A stretch of DNA of 64,000 bases. It comes from Myrica gale. Lineage: Eukaryota > Streptophyta > Magnoliopsida > Fagales > Myricaceae. Within the stretch, counting starts at the first letter, position 1. Each line of letters starts with the position of its first letter. Below the pieces are notes generated by a model. It worked only from the letters and a program-made list of their open reading frames with translations, was not told where the DNA came from and did not search any database. The translations under genes and the position numbers were made by a program. The stretch covers positions 16,453,001 through 16,517,000 of the forward strand of contig OZ005603.1 of NCBI GenBank assembly GCA_963930655.1, given 5' to 3'. Of this stretch, positions 24,145 through 38,145 are shown piece after piece.

Positions 24145-24606
24145 GTGACAGCGTGCTATATTAAGTCTTTTAGGGCTAGGAAGGTTATTGCTGGTAGATG
24201 GGCTGATTTCAAATGGTTAAATGAAAATGGGTTTGATTTTAAAGACATGTTTGAATATCAAGGATGTGGAGTTTTTGTGAATTTGAAGATGGATTGCTAT
24301 GTTTATCTTGTGAAATTGGTATATGCTAATCTTCAACACACAACATCTGAATTAGTCACAAGTTATGTGAATGGAAAAATTTTGGACTTGTCTGCAACTT
24401 CTCTAAATAACGTGATTGCTGCTCCCAATGGTGGAAAGAAGTTCTTTGATGCCTATACTTGGATGAGAATGGTAGAGGTAGAACCTCCAAATATACTTAG
24501 GGTTGTGTTGGATAATCTAACCCTAAACAAAGTGTTTAAACCCACTGCCAGTGACTTGATAGTCCATAGACGGATTTTACATCACATGGTGTGCCATATC
24601 ATTTAA
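24145..24606 (+). other. Sirevirus third coding region, left part ('putative plant transposon protein' / env-like)
   Basis: An open stretch of 153 codons with FRARKVIAGRWADFKWL, FEYQGCGVFVNLKMDCYVYL and LVKLVYANL, the pattern of the extra protein that Sirevirus-type Copia elements encode between pol and the 3' LTR. Its function is not established. The same broad domain family is seen in the CACTA element at 8141-9290. The remainder of this region lies beyond the Athila insertion, about 36670-37488, where it is acidic then coiled-coil (MEDLANSMKTGFEDIKKMLA near 37111). Confidence 0.65.
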
Positions 24607-24696
24607 CCAAGGACTGGTAAATTTGAGTACACTACCTTTTTGGAATTGTTTATAATGTCCTGTTTAATCACCTGTACTCCCATGAACCTTGTCCAT

Positions 24697-26201
24697 TGAT
24701 TGTATCACAATTTTGCTCATTTATCACTTAAGAAAGTTCAACAATTACACATTTCCACTAGAAAATGAGAAAATTATGCTTTGGACATTAGCAAGGGGCG
24801 AATTGTTAATTTTGACAAAAGCAAGTGTAATTGAGTAATTTTAAGTTATTTGTTTTCTCTCATCTCACCATATATTCATGTCTCCATTTTCATAAATATG
24901 ATTGAAATATTTCCTATATTAACTTTTGTTTTTACGTTTTGCATATGAACAATGGAGATGAAGTGAGCTCATGAAAGTGAGAGGGAGGCTGGAATCAAAG
25001 AGTCACTCGAGCGCGTTATGCTGCTGTTTGAAAATACGAAGACGCTCGAGCGCTGATCGCGCGTGAAGTCTCTGTTTGAAAATCTCCAAAAATAGCTGAT
25101 CGCGCGTGAAGTCTCTGTTCGAGCGGCACGACGAGCGTTGGTCGCACGATACGGTTCTGTGCAAATTTCTTCAAAGGACGCTCGAGCGAACGTTGAGCGT
25201 CGGTCGAGCGCGATGCGTCTGACGCCATGCTGAGGGTATTTTTGGAAGTCGAAAATAAACCCTAGGGCATTTGCTGCTGAGTCACGACAATGACCCCCCA
25301 AAAATAAGGTTTTAAAAGAACATTTTCGTGCAAAGGAAAAGAGGAGTTCGAAAGTTTCATTTGGCTAGTTCGTAGGTTGCTTGTGGGTGGCTGCTGAGTC
25401 TCCCAACTTTTCTCCAAAGACCATTTTTTGCCTCTGTTTTTCTTAGCTTCTACCATAGAGACCAAAAGCTTGTTGCTTTTGGCTTAGTTTTCCTATGAGC
25501 TTTTGTAGTATTTTTTGTTGCTTTCGGTTCTTTCCTTTAGAGTTGTTTTCATTGTTTTCTTCTGATGTTGTTTACACCGAATACACTCTTTTTATTTATT
25601 GTTGCACTCTCATTTCAGTTGTAGAACTTATTGGACCGAATGACATATTCCATTTATATTCCAGATTTGAGTTTTGCTTTGGTTGGATGATTAAATGTTA
25701 TGTTACGTTTCCATTTCACTTCATTAATTTTAGATTAGTGTTTGGTTTTGCTTTTGTTAGTTTTATTGAGTATGGGTATGAATGGATTGTGACTAGCTAG
25801 AGGTTGGGTACAAAGTGTTTGATGAAATGTCTCTTAGAGCAAGTTTAATGCCAAATGATGTATATTCGACAACTACTTGAGTTCATCTAGTTTTAACTCC
25901 ATCTCATGCTACGTTTATGATTACGTGTTTTTCTTGTTAGCTCTTTATTAAGTTTTTTTAGCTCTCACATTGATCACAACTCAAAATCTCAAAAATCATA
26001 GATGGTATCCAAAAACCCAACCTTTCCCTTTGTAAATACCATTTTCATTGTAAATAGAACATAGTTTCTTTTACTGTAATGGTGGTAGGAATGAAAAATT
26101 GAACACATCTTTCCTTGTGGAGATGATCTAGGACTTCCCTAGTATTACTAGACAACCTCCTATGCTTGGGAGCAATTCACTAATCATTTTTAGTTGAGTC
26201 A
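24697..26201 (+). repeat. Athila 5' LTR
   Basis: 1505 bases. The first ~1050 match 35596-36661 closely (roughly 95 percent by eye outside one segment). The variable segment, about 25005-25215, is an array of CTCGAGCG palindromes with different numbers of units in the two LTRs. Confidence 0.85.
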
Positions 26202-29200
26202 AGTTTTTGGCGCCGTTGCCGGGGAACGGTAAGTTCAATTGACATTCTATTGCCATTATTTTTCTTTATTTCCGTTTTGCATTTTTAATTCATGGTTCTT
26301 TAGTGCATACGCAGACACTTCATACACACATACACTTGATATCACTCTCTTTGGCACTCATGTTTGATGAATTGGGCCAGAGATGCTACACATAGACTAT
26401 ATAGAGTGAATTCTGTTGATAGTGTGTATAGTGATAGTGTGTCACGTGTTGAGTTGGACACTAGTAGCATTGATTTAAACTCTGATTATGAAAATTCTGC
26501 TACTATTGAAGATATGGCTGACGAAGCACCTAGAACATTAAGAGATTACTTGCAGCCCACTCGCACCACAACACCATCATGCATTTCTTTACCTAATGAT
26601 GCTTCTAATTTTTCAATTAAGTATGGCATGATGTCAATAGTACCTCAATTCCATGGGATGGATTCCGAGAGTCCATACCAACACTTGACGGATTTTGAGC
26701 TTGCTTGCACTACTTTTATTACTAGAGCGACAACAGATGAATTTGTTAAACTTCGTTTATTTTCTTTCTCTTTAAAGGATAAAGCAAAGATTTAGTTTAA
26801 TTCTTTGAGATCAAATTCTATCTCTAGTTGGTCTGACATGCAACGTGAGTTCTTACATAAATTTTTCCTTTTCAGAGACCTCAATTTTTGCAAGAGCAAA
26901 TTAGCCAATTTATGGAGAGAGGTGATGAGACCTTCCACGCTTGTTGGGAAAGATTCAAGGATTTAATGAACATCTGTCCACATCATGGCTTTGAGTCTTG
27001 GAGGCTTGTCAACTATTTTTACACTACACTTACACCTGAATGCAAGCAATTTGTTCAGACTATGTGCAATGGGGAATTCTTTAGCAAGGAACCTAATGAA
27101 GCATTGAAGTTCTTTGATTATCTTGCTGAAAGTGCCCAGCAATGGAATACAAGATCTGACCGGACACCATTGGCAGTACAACCTCTCAGAGCAATTGGTG
27201 GTGGGGGTAAATATGAAGTCAAAGAGGATACTGATGTCCAAGCTCGTATTAGTGCTTTGACTAGGAGGTTGGAGGTTATAAAATTAGAGAAGGTGAAGGC
27301 CGCGAAAGTAGTGGAGGTGTGTTCTCTATGTGCCGATTCTAGCCATAAGACTCAGGATTGTCCGATTATGCCAGTTTTACAGGAGAGTGGGTCTGATCAG
27401 ATGCAATCAGCAAATTGGGTTAACAGAGCACCAAATCAGCCTATCTCTAACACTTACAATCCGGGGTGGAGGAATCATCCAAACTTTTCATAGAGGAATG
27501 ATCAATCTGGTCAATCTTCGTATTTTCTGCAACCTCCCTAGTCCTATGCACCCACCTTCTCAGCAGACATCTCATCCGGCTGCTCCTCAGCACCATTATC
27601 AACCAATAAAACTTCTCAGAGCTATCCAATTGCAGCAGCACCTTCAGGGTTCCAATCTAATGTAGCTGCTCAACATTCTCAATTTCAACCCCCTGCTCCA
27701 CCAAATAAGTCTCTTGACGATAGTATGGCACAGATGACCAACACACTTCAGCAGTTCATGCAGATTCAGGCCACCACTAACAGTCAGAACACTCAGGCCA
27801 TAAATGAATTACGGGGCACCATTAATAAGATGAGTACGACATTGAGCATTCTTGACAGAGGAAAATTCCCAGCACAACCTCAGCCTAATCCTCAAGTATA
27901 TCGACAGCAACAAGTGCATAATGTCTCAGAGGAATCAATTGAAACAGCAAAGGCTGTTATTTCTTTAAGAAGCGGAAAAGAAGTTCCCCGACCTGAGATG
28001 CTTATGCATAGACAGACAGTTGCCTTGACACCTGAAGTTGTAAATGAGGCAGATGAAGCTGAGAAAAATTTGAAACCAGAGGAAGTCCGGCTTGAAGCAA
28101 AGAAACCTGCAAGTGATGAAGCAGAGACGAGTAGGGAGTTCCGACCTGTGGTTCCCTATCCTCAGAGATTGGCAGCTGGCCAAAAGAACAAATATCACTT
28201 TTGGACGCCATACAACAAGTTCCTTCATATGCAAAATTTCTGAAAGACTTGTGCACAGTGAAGAGGAAGCTGAATGTAAAGAAGAAAGCTTTCTTGACAG
28301 AGCAAGTCAGCGCATTGATATTGAGCGAGACTCCTTAGAAGTTTAGAAATCCCGACACTCCTACTATTTCCATTATGATTGGTGAATCACGCATTGGGAG
28401 AGCTTTACTTGACTTGGGTAGCAGTATGAACTTGCTACCATTCTCAATATATGAGCAGTTGGGATTGGGTGAGCTAAAAAAGACTTCTTTCATGCTACAG
28501 TTGGCTGACAGATCAGTCAAGGTGCCACGGGGTATACTTGAAGATGTTTTGGTTCAGGTAGATAAATTTTACTATCCAGTGGATTTTGTAGTTCTGGATA
28601 TGTAGTAGAAAGTTTTCACTATCTACCAGGCACCTATCATTCTTGGACGTCCATTCCTTGCTACCTCCAATGCATTGATTAATTGGCGAAGTGGAGTATT
28701 GAAGCTCACATTCAGGAATATGACATTGGAGATGAACGTGTTCAATGCCTGCAAGATGCCGAGTGGATGTGACGACTCAGAGGTACATGCAGTTGATTTG
28801 ATAGATGACTTTGATGTTTCAGAGCTGTTATTAGTACTTGATTCTGATAGTGCATTTGAGGATGACTTTCCCGAGAAGCCTAAAACTCTTATTGAGACAT
28901 CAGTAGAATTGACAGAAGTAGAGGGACAGTTAATAGAGACACATGACCCCTCTCAGTTGTCAGATGTGAGCTACACAGACAGTTGGCGTAGGTCAGTCTT
29001 TGAAGCCCTTGACTTACTAAAAGTCATGAAGTCATCAGAAGAAGTTCCTACATTGGAGTTGAAGCCACTACCTGAGGACTTGAAGTACGTTTTTCTGGGT
29101 CCAGCTGAAGACACATTTACGGTGGTCATTTCTTCTCAACTTACTGCGAAACAGGAAGCCGATTTATTGCAAGTATTGAGAAAGCATCGGGGAGCAATAG

Positions 29201-29405
29201 GCTGGACCATTGTAGACATCAAAGGAATTGACCCTTCGATTTGTACACATAACATTTTTCTGGAGGGAGATGCACGACCAGTTCGTGATGCACAACGAAG
29301 ATTAAAGAGGGTAAGCCCGACAGCAAGTGGGTAAGCCCGACACAGGTAGTTCCAAAAAAATCTGGTTTAACTGTTATTGAAAAATGCTAGTGGAGAGTTG
29401 ATCCC

Positions 29406-32400
29406 ATCAAGTCCATGAATGCGACCGGGGCATTTGTTAACCCAAATGGCATCACCAAAAACTCATAGTGACCATATCGGGTTCGGAAGGCCGTCTTAGG
29501 TATGTCTCCTTCCTTTACCTTCAACTGGTGGTAACCCGACCTCAAATCAATCCTTGATAACACTTGCACCCCTTGCAATTGATCGAACAAATCATCAATG
29601 CGAGGCAGCGGGTACCTATTCTTTACGGTCACCTTATTCAACTCTCTATAGTCGATGCACATCTTGAGACTTCCGTCCTTCTTCTTTACAAACAGGATTG
29701 GTGCTCCCCAAGGCGACACACTTGGCCGTATAAATCCCTTCTCCAAGAGATCTTCTAATTGGACTTTCAGCTCCTTCAGCTCTGCTGGAGCCATTCGATA
29801 CGACACTTTGGAAATTGGGACTATCCCAGGTTCCAATTCAATACCGAACTCCACCTCCCTATCTGGCGGTAACCCCGGTAAGTCTTCTGGGAATACGTCC
29901 GGAAACTCACTCACTATTGGGGTTTGATCAAGCGCATGAAGCTCATTCTGCGTATCATTCTGCGTAGCACTTGCCCAGACTAAGAATCCTTCATGCCCTC
30001 CTCGCAACAATTTCTTAGCTTGCAAGGCCGAGATAATTGCTGGCCTTCGTTCCATTCTCTTCATACCGATAAAACAACACTCCGGTCTCCCCTCCTTTTG
30101 GAACAAGACCTTCTTCTCATAGCACCGAATATTGGCACCCTGCTTCGACAACCAATCCATGCCTAGGATGATATCGAATCCTCCCATCTCCATGACTATC
30201 AAATCGGCCAACATGACCTGCCCTTCTACTTCTATCAGATAGTCCTTCACCATCCGGCTACAATCGACTCTTCCCCCAGCGGGCGTCGACACAAGAACAT
30301 TACAATCTAACGGCTCACTGGGTATGGCATGCGCCTTGCAATATGCTGATGCAATGAATGAATGCGTGGCCCCCGAATCAAATAGAACTAGGGCTTCCCC
30401 TTGGGGCAAAGGCAACTTACCTGCCACTACTCGATTTTGATTCTCCGCATTCTCCGGAGTCAATGCATATAACCTTGCCTGCGTTGGGCCTCCTTGCATT
30501 GTTCTGCTGCGGGGGTCGGGGTGCTTGGTTCGAGCCGCCAGCACTTTTGCAATCTCTGGTGAAGTGACCAGGCTTTCCACACTGGAAGCATACACCTTTC
30601 CTGCACTCCCCCGGGTGTCTCCTATTGCACTTGTTACACAGAGGAAATTGGTTCTCTCCGACATTCTGAGCTCCACTGGGCCTTTGATTCGGCCTCTGAG
30701 GCTGTCTCTGTGATGACTCTGGCTTACTCCTCTTCCAGGGCATCTGTGGTGTTGTTGGGTTGGAAGGAGCCTTCCTCTTCTGCTGCTCATGATAAGCCGC
30801 TATTCTCTGCAGTCCTCTCTCCACGATCACCGCCCGTTCTATCACCTCAGGCAGGGTCTTAAGGTTATTGCTATACACCCTATCATAGACCCGTGGGTGA
30901 AGTCCTTCTTCAAACTTTCTGTCCTTTCTTTCTTCATCTGGCACTAAGTACGGGGCAAACCGCACCAGCTCCATGAATCGGCCTGCATACTGCTCCACCG
31001 TCATGGCACCTTAAGTTAGGGTAGCAAACGCCCTTACTTTTGCCTCCCGAGTTGTTCTTGGGAAATAAAGGTCTAAAAATTCTTGCTGGAACCTTTCCCA
31101 GGTAGGCTGTTCCCCCAGCTCCTGACTCAGTAACACTTTCTCAGACTGCCACCATCTTTTGGCATCCCCTTACAGTTTGAAGGTAGCATAACTCAACTTC
31201 TGGGCATCAGTACACCCCAAGACCTCGAGCAATTCTTTAATTTCCACCAGCCAGTTTTCTGCTAGTATGACATCTCCTTTGCCGTTGTACGCTGGCGGGT
31301 GCTGGCGATTAAATTGATCAAACGTACATCCCTCAGGGCGACCTCGGGCCCCTTCGACATTGGCACCCGGCTGCACCTGCTCGGCAATAAGCTGAGCCAT
31401 GTGCCTTAATACGTCCTCGGTGGTAACACCCTGAGCCTCGGGTTCCTGACTTCTCAGTGGTCTTCTAGGTGCCATCCTGCACTTCAAGGTTATCGTTCAG
31501 CTTAGGACAACCTCGACTTAAAATTTTAACGTAACTGACCCTCATCAATAACTCATATTTTAGGGTTTAGGGTTCTAATTCATTCCCTATGTCTTATGGC
31601 TCTACTCTCAGATGCTCTGATACCAACTTAACTGTCACGCCCCGAACGGCATCCCGCAGGGACCGTGACAGCCGCGAGCAATCCCCAGGATAGCTCCAAC
31701 GTTCTTACATACATTCTTACAAACTTACGGCGGAAACGTATAGGATCACGAGAGACTTGAGCCAACTCATAACATAATTAAGGTTCTCAATAAACTTGCA
31801 ACTTAATATATACATAACATGTTCAACACTTAACAAGTGACGGATCTAATCGATCAAGTCACAACAATCAAAACATAGAAATGATTTTCCTTCTAAGTCA
31901 GGTAGTTCTCCTGACTTTCTTCTCTAGAGGCATCTGGAATGACACAATTTTAAAAACGTGAGTCAAAAAGACTCAGTAAGGGATAAACTTAACTTTAAAT
32001 CATGCTCTTGACTTGTACTTGCTTAATCATGGGAAAACATAATTCATAATGCACATGCTTGTCATGGTATGCATATGCTCTTGCTTGTAGAGACATAAAC
32101 TTGTTCTCGAAATTGGCCCTGGCCCTTGAAAATCATTCATTCATAACTTGTGGGCTACTTACGCTCCATTTAACCCCTGCAGTCCAGGTTGTGCGTTCCC
32201 ATCGGAATCGTCTCCCTTACCGTTGGGGACTTTCATTTGGTCGAGCTAGCCCGTAGTTGCCCCAGGCCTGATGGCTAGACACGACCCTTGGAGGCCCACA
32301 CCTTCTCATTGTCCTTCAGTGTGGTTTGCACAGCCTCTTAGGATTCACCCATCCTTCTCGCATTCGTCCTTCGGTATGGGTGTCCATCATGATGGTACGG

Positions 32401-35400
32401 TACCGACCAGAGCCCCTTGACTTAACTTATCTTTCCATAAATTTTCCATACGACATTGCATAAAAATTCTCTTTAGAAAAATCATGCAATGCTCATGCTA
32501 TGCCATGCTTGAAATATCATGCTTGTTCATGAATCAATGCAGTGTGTCATTCCAGTTTTGAAAAATGTAAGCTTACTTACACACTTACAATCCACTTACA
32601 ATCCGTTTACCTCGGTCTCCTTGATAATGTATAAAGATACGAAGATCGCCGACAAGCGATTCAACCACTTCTTAGTACTAAGAATTAAGTACATACTTAT
32701 ACAAGTTAAATATTTGTATTTTAATTGGTTATTTCCCAAAGATATATTTCTGAAAATATAATATTATTCACAAAGGTTTACATAGAAATTCTTATTAACC
32801 ATTCTTACTTAGGTTTCTAATTAGCAAGCTAGTTGCTCTATAATCAACTCCTAATCTTTCATACATGACGCTAGGTCTTTAAGTTCATCAATCACTAACC
32901 CTAATCATAATTAATCTTTGGCTTAACATTTAATCTCTATGCAACCCGAAGATATAAGCCCTATTTTGTTCACCATAAATTTCGGCCAACCTAATTAAAT
33001 CATCAATCTATACTTAACATCACAAGGTATTGCTAATTCTTTTAACCCGAACTTTTAAGCCTATTATCTATGTTTTTCTCTTACTAATAATATGGTGTGT
33101 TTTATGATTGAGCTTTAATCCTCTAATCCATTTGGCCATAACCCTAATTTCATTTATCCATCACATGTAATATAATCTTATTGTTATAGGGTTGCTATTA
33201 GGGTTTCATTTATTAGGTCATTCGGCCATGTTCCATTTTAAACATTCCTTGTCTAAGTTTTCTTCTCCAATGGTGATCTCATCCTCCATTTTCAGATTCA
33301 CAACCTAGGATCTACACATCACAAAACAACTTCAAGATCTAGCACAATATCATATTCGGCCAACACACATTTTCATAGAATAATTAGGTTTTCCTTAGTT
33401 CTTTTCGATTTGCATGCAATCTACTACATTTCAAGACTAACCTATATGCATGCGTTCACCAAACTTTACACATATCATGGCCATTCATCAAATTGACTCT
33501 TAACAAATTATATTTGAAGATCCAACACATATAAGATTCGGCCAACACCATCCAACACAACCCTTCATGTCAAAACTTGCATCATGCATTCCTTTTGCAT
33601 TTTAAGACCACACTAGCATGCATTGTTCATCCTTTAACATTTTTCTAACATTTAAGTTCGGATCTCATGCTCATATAGCTAGATCTAACATTATAACTTA
33701 GGGTTGGTCTTCTAAACTCAAGATCTACCAAAAATGAAAACACCAACTCAAGATCCAACCAAGAGACATTCGGCCAACATCATACTTAGAACTAACAACC
33801 CCATTTTTGGCCTTAGCTTGATGATTGAACACAAGCCTTGAGTACCTAGCATAATAAAATACCTTAGGTTAAAACTTATAAAGAACTTAAGCAAAAACAT
33901 CATGTGAAATCAAGCCTACCTCTACCTTCCACTAGTCACCCGATTTTCACCAAGATCCTTCCTTCACCCAAACTTTCGGTTCACCCTTTTGGAATGGTTC
34001 CAAGCTTGATATAAGGTGCTAAGATAGGTTTTATGGTAGGGAGAAACAATGTAAACTTGAAATGATTTAGCTCTAAGGAAATGAGTTAAATTTCAACAAG
34101 GGAAAAGTGGCTAAGTGAATACAATTTCCAAGAGAAGAATTGAGTTGTTCAAAGGGAAGATTCGGTCACCTCAAGGAAAGGAAACAAACTAAGACTTTAG
34201 AGGAATGATTTGGTTGCAAGAAGAAAAGAACAAGGCTTAAGCTTAAAGAGGAAAATTCGGCCAAGAGAGGAAAAGAGAGAGAGTTGAATGGAGTGGGGTA
34301 TTTGGCCAAGGGAAGCAAATGAAGTTTTGAAATTGAAATGCTAAGTGTGGAGTGAATTCATGGAAAGCAATTGAGTCTCCCAAGGTCAATTATGGCAATG
34401 ACAAGGACAATGACAAGGGAGTGAAAATGACAAGAGGAAAGAAGGAAAGAGGGGGGGGTGAATTTGGGTTGCTCTTGGCCGACCATTGCATGTCCATTTC
34501 ACTCCTTTTTCTCCTCATTTTCTCTCACCTCCTCCCTTGTCTCCTCAAGCCATGTCTCCCACGTGAATTCCTCCTTCTCCCTTTGCTTTTTCTCTCATTT
34601 CTCTTCCTTGTCTTGTCTTGTCACTTTATGGCTTTTCACTCCTCCTTGCATCTTCACGTAAATGGTCTTGTCTCTTCTTGGTTTGCCTCTTGTTTAGTTC
34701 ATTTATGATGTTTGGTTACAACTCAACTAACTTAGTTACTCTCACAACTAACTTTCAACTTAGTTGCTTTTGTCACCTAACTTATCTCCTATAAGCTTTC
34801 TAGCTTATCTAATTCAATTACATAGCTTATCATCTTATAAGCATGACAACTTATCTCAAGATAATGGTTCTAGCCTATCTCTACGATAGCCACAACAACC
34901 TATTAGACTAAAGGTTCTCTAGCTTATCATTATGCTAGCTTATCACTATGATAAACAAGTGTGCTTATCAAATTAAACTCTCTCAGAACTTATCATATGC
35001 CTAGTAGCTTATCATCTAATATTTCTAATGATAATTCAAACTACTAATTTAGGCCACATAATAATGATCTATGCCTCCTATTAATGACACACAAAAATAT
35101 TCAAATACTTAAAGGAAATTCATGATTTTTTCCATTTACTTATTTTCGGCCAATATATATATATAAATTTTTAATCATAATTTAATTTTATGGATTATGA
35201 AATATAATAGGCAAATGAAAAATATAAATCCATAAGAGAAACTTACCATGCAAGTTTTGGCTCTTAGGGAAATAAAATTAAACTTGCACAAAACTTCCAT
35301 AATGAAAAGAAAATTATTTAAGGAAAAGATTTTATGAAATAAAATGTCATATTAATTAATGTACCTTAACATAAAGCTTAGGTCATACATTGGCCAAAAA

Positions 35401-35468
35401 TATGGCCCCCACAATTTAAATTAAACCTAATACATAGAAATGACAAAAGCAATAAACGGGGTCTCACA
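29406..35468 (-). mobile_element. Tekay-type (chromovirus) Gypsy element, broken, reverse orientation
   Basis: Read on the minus strand: 5' LTR 35468 to 31633 (3.8 kb; starts TGTGAGACCCCG, ends GGGGCGTGACA), primer-binding site AAGTTGGTATCAGAG (31615-31629), gag from 31487 with TFDQFNRQHPPAYNGKGD and EQYAGRFMELVRFAPYL, zinc knuckle [14 protein letters not shown] (near 30560), protease [14 protein letters not shown] (near 30385) and reverse transcriptase ([20 protein letters not shown] near 29680; [22 protein letters not shown]). It stops at the junction with Athila near 29406. Broken, with about two or three breaks. It lies inside the Athila element, so it is younger than it. Confidence 0.87.
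31633..35468 (-). repeat. Tekay 5' LTR, 3.8 kb
   Basis: TG...CA ends on the minus strand, directly followed by the primer-binding site. The same LTR family appears in the other orientation at 61836-64000: both begin TGTGAGACCCCG and share 'ggccatatttttggccaatg' plus 'tgtatgacctaa' shortly after. By eye the two are clearly divergent, so they come from different insertions. Confidence 0.85.
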
Positions 35469-35595
35469 TTGTGATTGAAAATTCTTTTGATTGACTTATT
35501 TGCTTGTGAATGAATTGATGTCTCAATGCATTATTTTGTTCAATTACTTTTCGCAATTTTTGCTAAGAGACTAGCAAAAAGCTAGTTGGAGGGTG

Positions 35596-36661
35596 TGATT
35601 GTATCACAATTTTGCTAATTAATCACTTGAGAAAGTTCCACAATTACACAATTTCCACTAAAAAATGAGAAAATTATGCTTTGGACATTAGCAAGGGGCG
35701 AATTGTTAATTTTGACAAAAGCAAGTGTAATTGAGTAATTTTAAGTTATTTGTTTTCTCTCCTCTCACCATATTTTCATGTCTCCATTTTCATAAATATG
35801 ATTGGAATATTTCCTATATTAACTTCTGTTTTTACGTTTTGCATATGAACAATGGAGATGAAGTGAGCTCATGGAAGTGAGAGGGAGGCTGGAATCAAAG
35901 AGTCGCTCGAACGCGTTGTCGAGCGCTGGTTGTGCGTTATGCTGCTGTTTGAAAATACGAAGACGCTCGAGCGGCAGGTCGAGCGCTGATCGCGCGTGAA
36001 GTCTCTGTTTGAAAATCTCCAAAAACCGCTCGAGCGGCACGACGAACGTTGGTCACACTATACGGTTCTGTGCGAATTTCTTCAAAGGACGCTTGAGCGA
36101 ACGTTGAGCGTCGATCGAGCGCGATGCGTCTGATGCCATGCTGGAGGGTATTTTTGGAAGTCAAAAATAAACCTTAGGACTTTGCTGCTGAGTCACAACA
36201 AAGACCCCCCAAAAAGAAGGTTTTAAAAGAATATTTTCGTGCAAAGGAAAAGAGGAGTTCGAAAGTTTCATTTGGCTAGTTCGTAGGTTGCTTGTGGGTG
36301 GCTGCTGAGTCTCCCAACTTTTCTCCAAAGACCATTTTTTTCCTCTGTTTTTCTTAGCTGCTACCGTAGAGACCAAAACCTTGTTGCTTTTGGCTTAGTT
36401 TTCTTTTGAGCTTTTGTAGTAGTTTTTGTTGCTTTCGGTTCTTTCCTTTAGAGTTGTTTTCATTGTTTTCTTCTGCTGTTGTTTACACCGAATACACTCT
36501 TTTTATTTATTGTTGCACTCTCATTTCAGTTGTAGAACTTGTTGGACCGAATGTCATATTCCATTTATATTCCAGATTTGAGTTTTGCTTTGGTTGGATG
36601 ATTAAATGTTATGTTACGTTTCCATTTCACTTCCTTAATGTTAGAATAGTGTTTGGTTTTT
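35596..36661 (+). repeat. Athila 3' LTR, partial
   Basis: Begins TGATTGTATCAC as the 5' LTR does. Its match ends near 36660, where Sirevirus coding sequence resumes. Contains more CTCGAGCG units (about 35905-36125) than the 5' LTR. Confidence 0.85.
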
Positions 36662-38145
36662 GATAATTAATCACATAAAGGTCGTCTATGAAAAGAAAAG
36701 GCAAAGACTGCGTTATGGGACGTTTTTCACCCATCTATTTCATGGTTTTGATATTGAAGTATCTATGGAGATTAGAGAAAAACCCAAGGATTAACAAGAG
36801 TATAACCAGAAAACCCTCAAATTGATGGGTTTTATTCAAATTGAGGATGGGGAATGGGTGAAGAAAACAGTGGTGACCCCTCAAAAGATTGGTGATAAGG
36901 GTTCCGGATCTGAAGAGGATAGTGATGATGAGGATGATGCTGAAACCGCTGCTGAAACTCCTATAGAGAAGCATACTCCTTTATCTGTCTCTCCTCCACC
37001 TTTTGGATATACCTCCCGGAAGGTTGCTGCTGGTAGCTCCCATCAGCCTCGATTAAACACACTTGAGGCCTCCATGAATGAGATAAGAAAGAGCAGAGAA
37101 ATTGGGAAAGATTATGGAGGATTTGGCCAACTCTATGAAGACCGGGTTTGAAGACATCAAGAAGATGCTTGCTGACCATACAGAACATCTTGGGATTCTC
37201 TCTAAGGATATGAAGAATCTCAAGCATCAAGTCAATAGTAGCATCAAAGTGGCTAGCAATGTAATTCAGAACTCAGTGGATGAATTTGCCTCTACATCTG
37301 AAATTCTCAAGCATAAGGTGCAATCAGCTGCTGAAGATGTCATCAAGGCGACCGAGATCCATTTGGAGGAAGATCGCAATCTTCGTCCCCGAGTGATTCA
37401 ATGGACTTATTGGTTCTCCACCACCTGGGTCAACTGGCTAAAGAAGTTTGATGTAGACCATCCTCCTCCTCCCTTTGATTCTCCATAGTCTTCTTGCTTG
37501 ACTTTCTCCATAGTCTCTCACCTTTTAACCTCTTCCTTTAATCTTCCTTTTTGATGATGCCAAAGGGGGAGAAGATGTACATGTGCTGAACTCCTAACTC
37601 ATTTATAGAACATTTTACTTAGAGAACTTTTAGACTTATCTTCTGTTTATAATATCTACTTAAACTTCTGGTTCTATTATGTTGTCTATGATCATTCTTG
37701 ATTTTTGTTGATATGTGCAAATTATGTTCATTATGTTCATATATGATTTCCTATATCTTGAACTTGCTTGCTGACATTCTCTAAGGAAGCTCAAATGAAG
37801 TCTGTGAGAAGTGCTTATTGTACTTCTTTATGGACCAGTGTAAATTGCTTTAGAGAAAGTCTTTCTATCTCTCAAATTTCTCTCTATATGAAGTCTTAGG
37901 TTCTGGTGAAAATCTTTGGAGTTTGAGAACATTGGAGGAAGTTCATAGAAGTGTTTTCTTGTGCTTTTAAATTTTGGGAAACCTTCATTTACAAAGGGAA
38001 CTCTTGCAAATTTTTTTAAAAATTCTAAAGTCTATTTGCTACAAATGTCAGGAAAAACTCCTGCTTGTTTTCAGGGGGAGCTTTTTTATTTGTTAGCAAA
38101 TTGTTGTTTTTAACATGGCTTTATCATCATAAAAAATGGGGAGAT

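Larger units (their letters stand above)
24697..36661 (+). mobile_element. Athila-type Gypsy element, broken, hosting a Tekay insertion
   Basis: 5' LTR 24697-26201 (TGATTGTATCAC...GAGTCA), then an Athila primer-binding region TTTTTGGCGCCGTTGCCGGG (26203-26222). Gag lies at 26364-27500 (MSIVPQFHGMDSESPYQHL, DFELACTTF), protease at about 28375-28605 (IGRALLDLGSSMNLLP) and the start of reverse transcriptase to about 29405 ([20 protein letters not shown]). A Tekay element occupies 29406-35468. The Athila 3' internal end returns at 35469-35595 with the family phrase 'gactagcaaaaagctagttggagggtg', followed by the partial 3' LTR 35596-36661. Broken; several interruptions. It sits inside the Sirevirus third coding region. 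Confidence 0.87.

Noticed and set aside
25495-25800. Hydrophobic open frame (repeated at 36406-36663) as a membrane protein
   Set aside because: Both copies are parts of the two Athila LTRs, so the pair reflects LTR duplication, not a gene family.
34352-34708. 118-codon open frame with a hydrophobic stretch
   Set aside because: It lies inside the Tekay LTR in antisense; the hydrophobicity comes from pyrimidine-rich LTR sequence.
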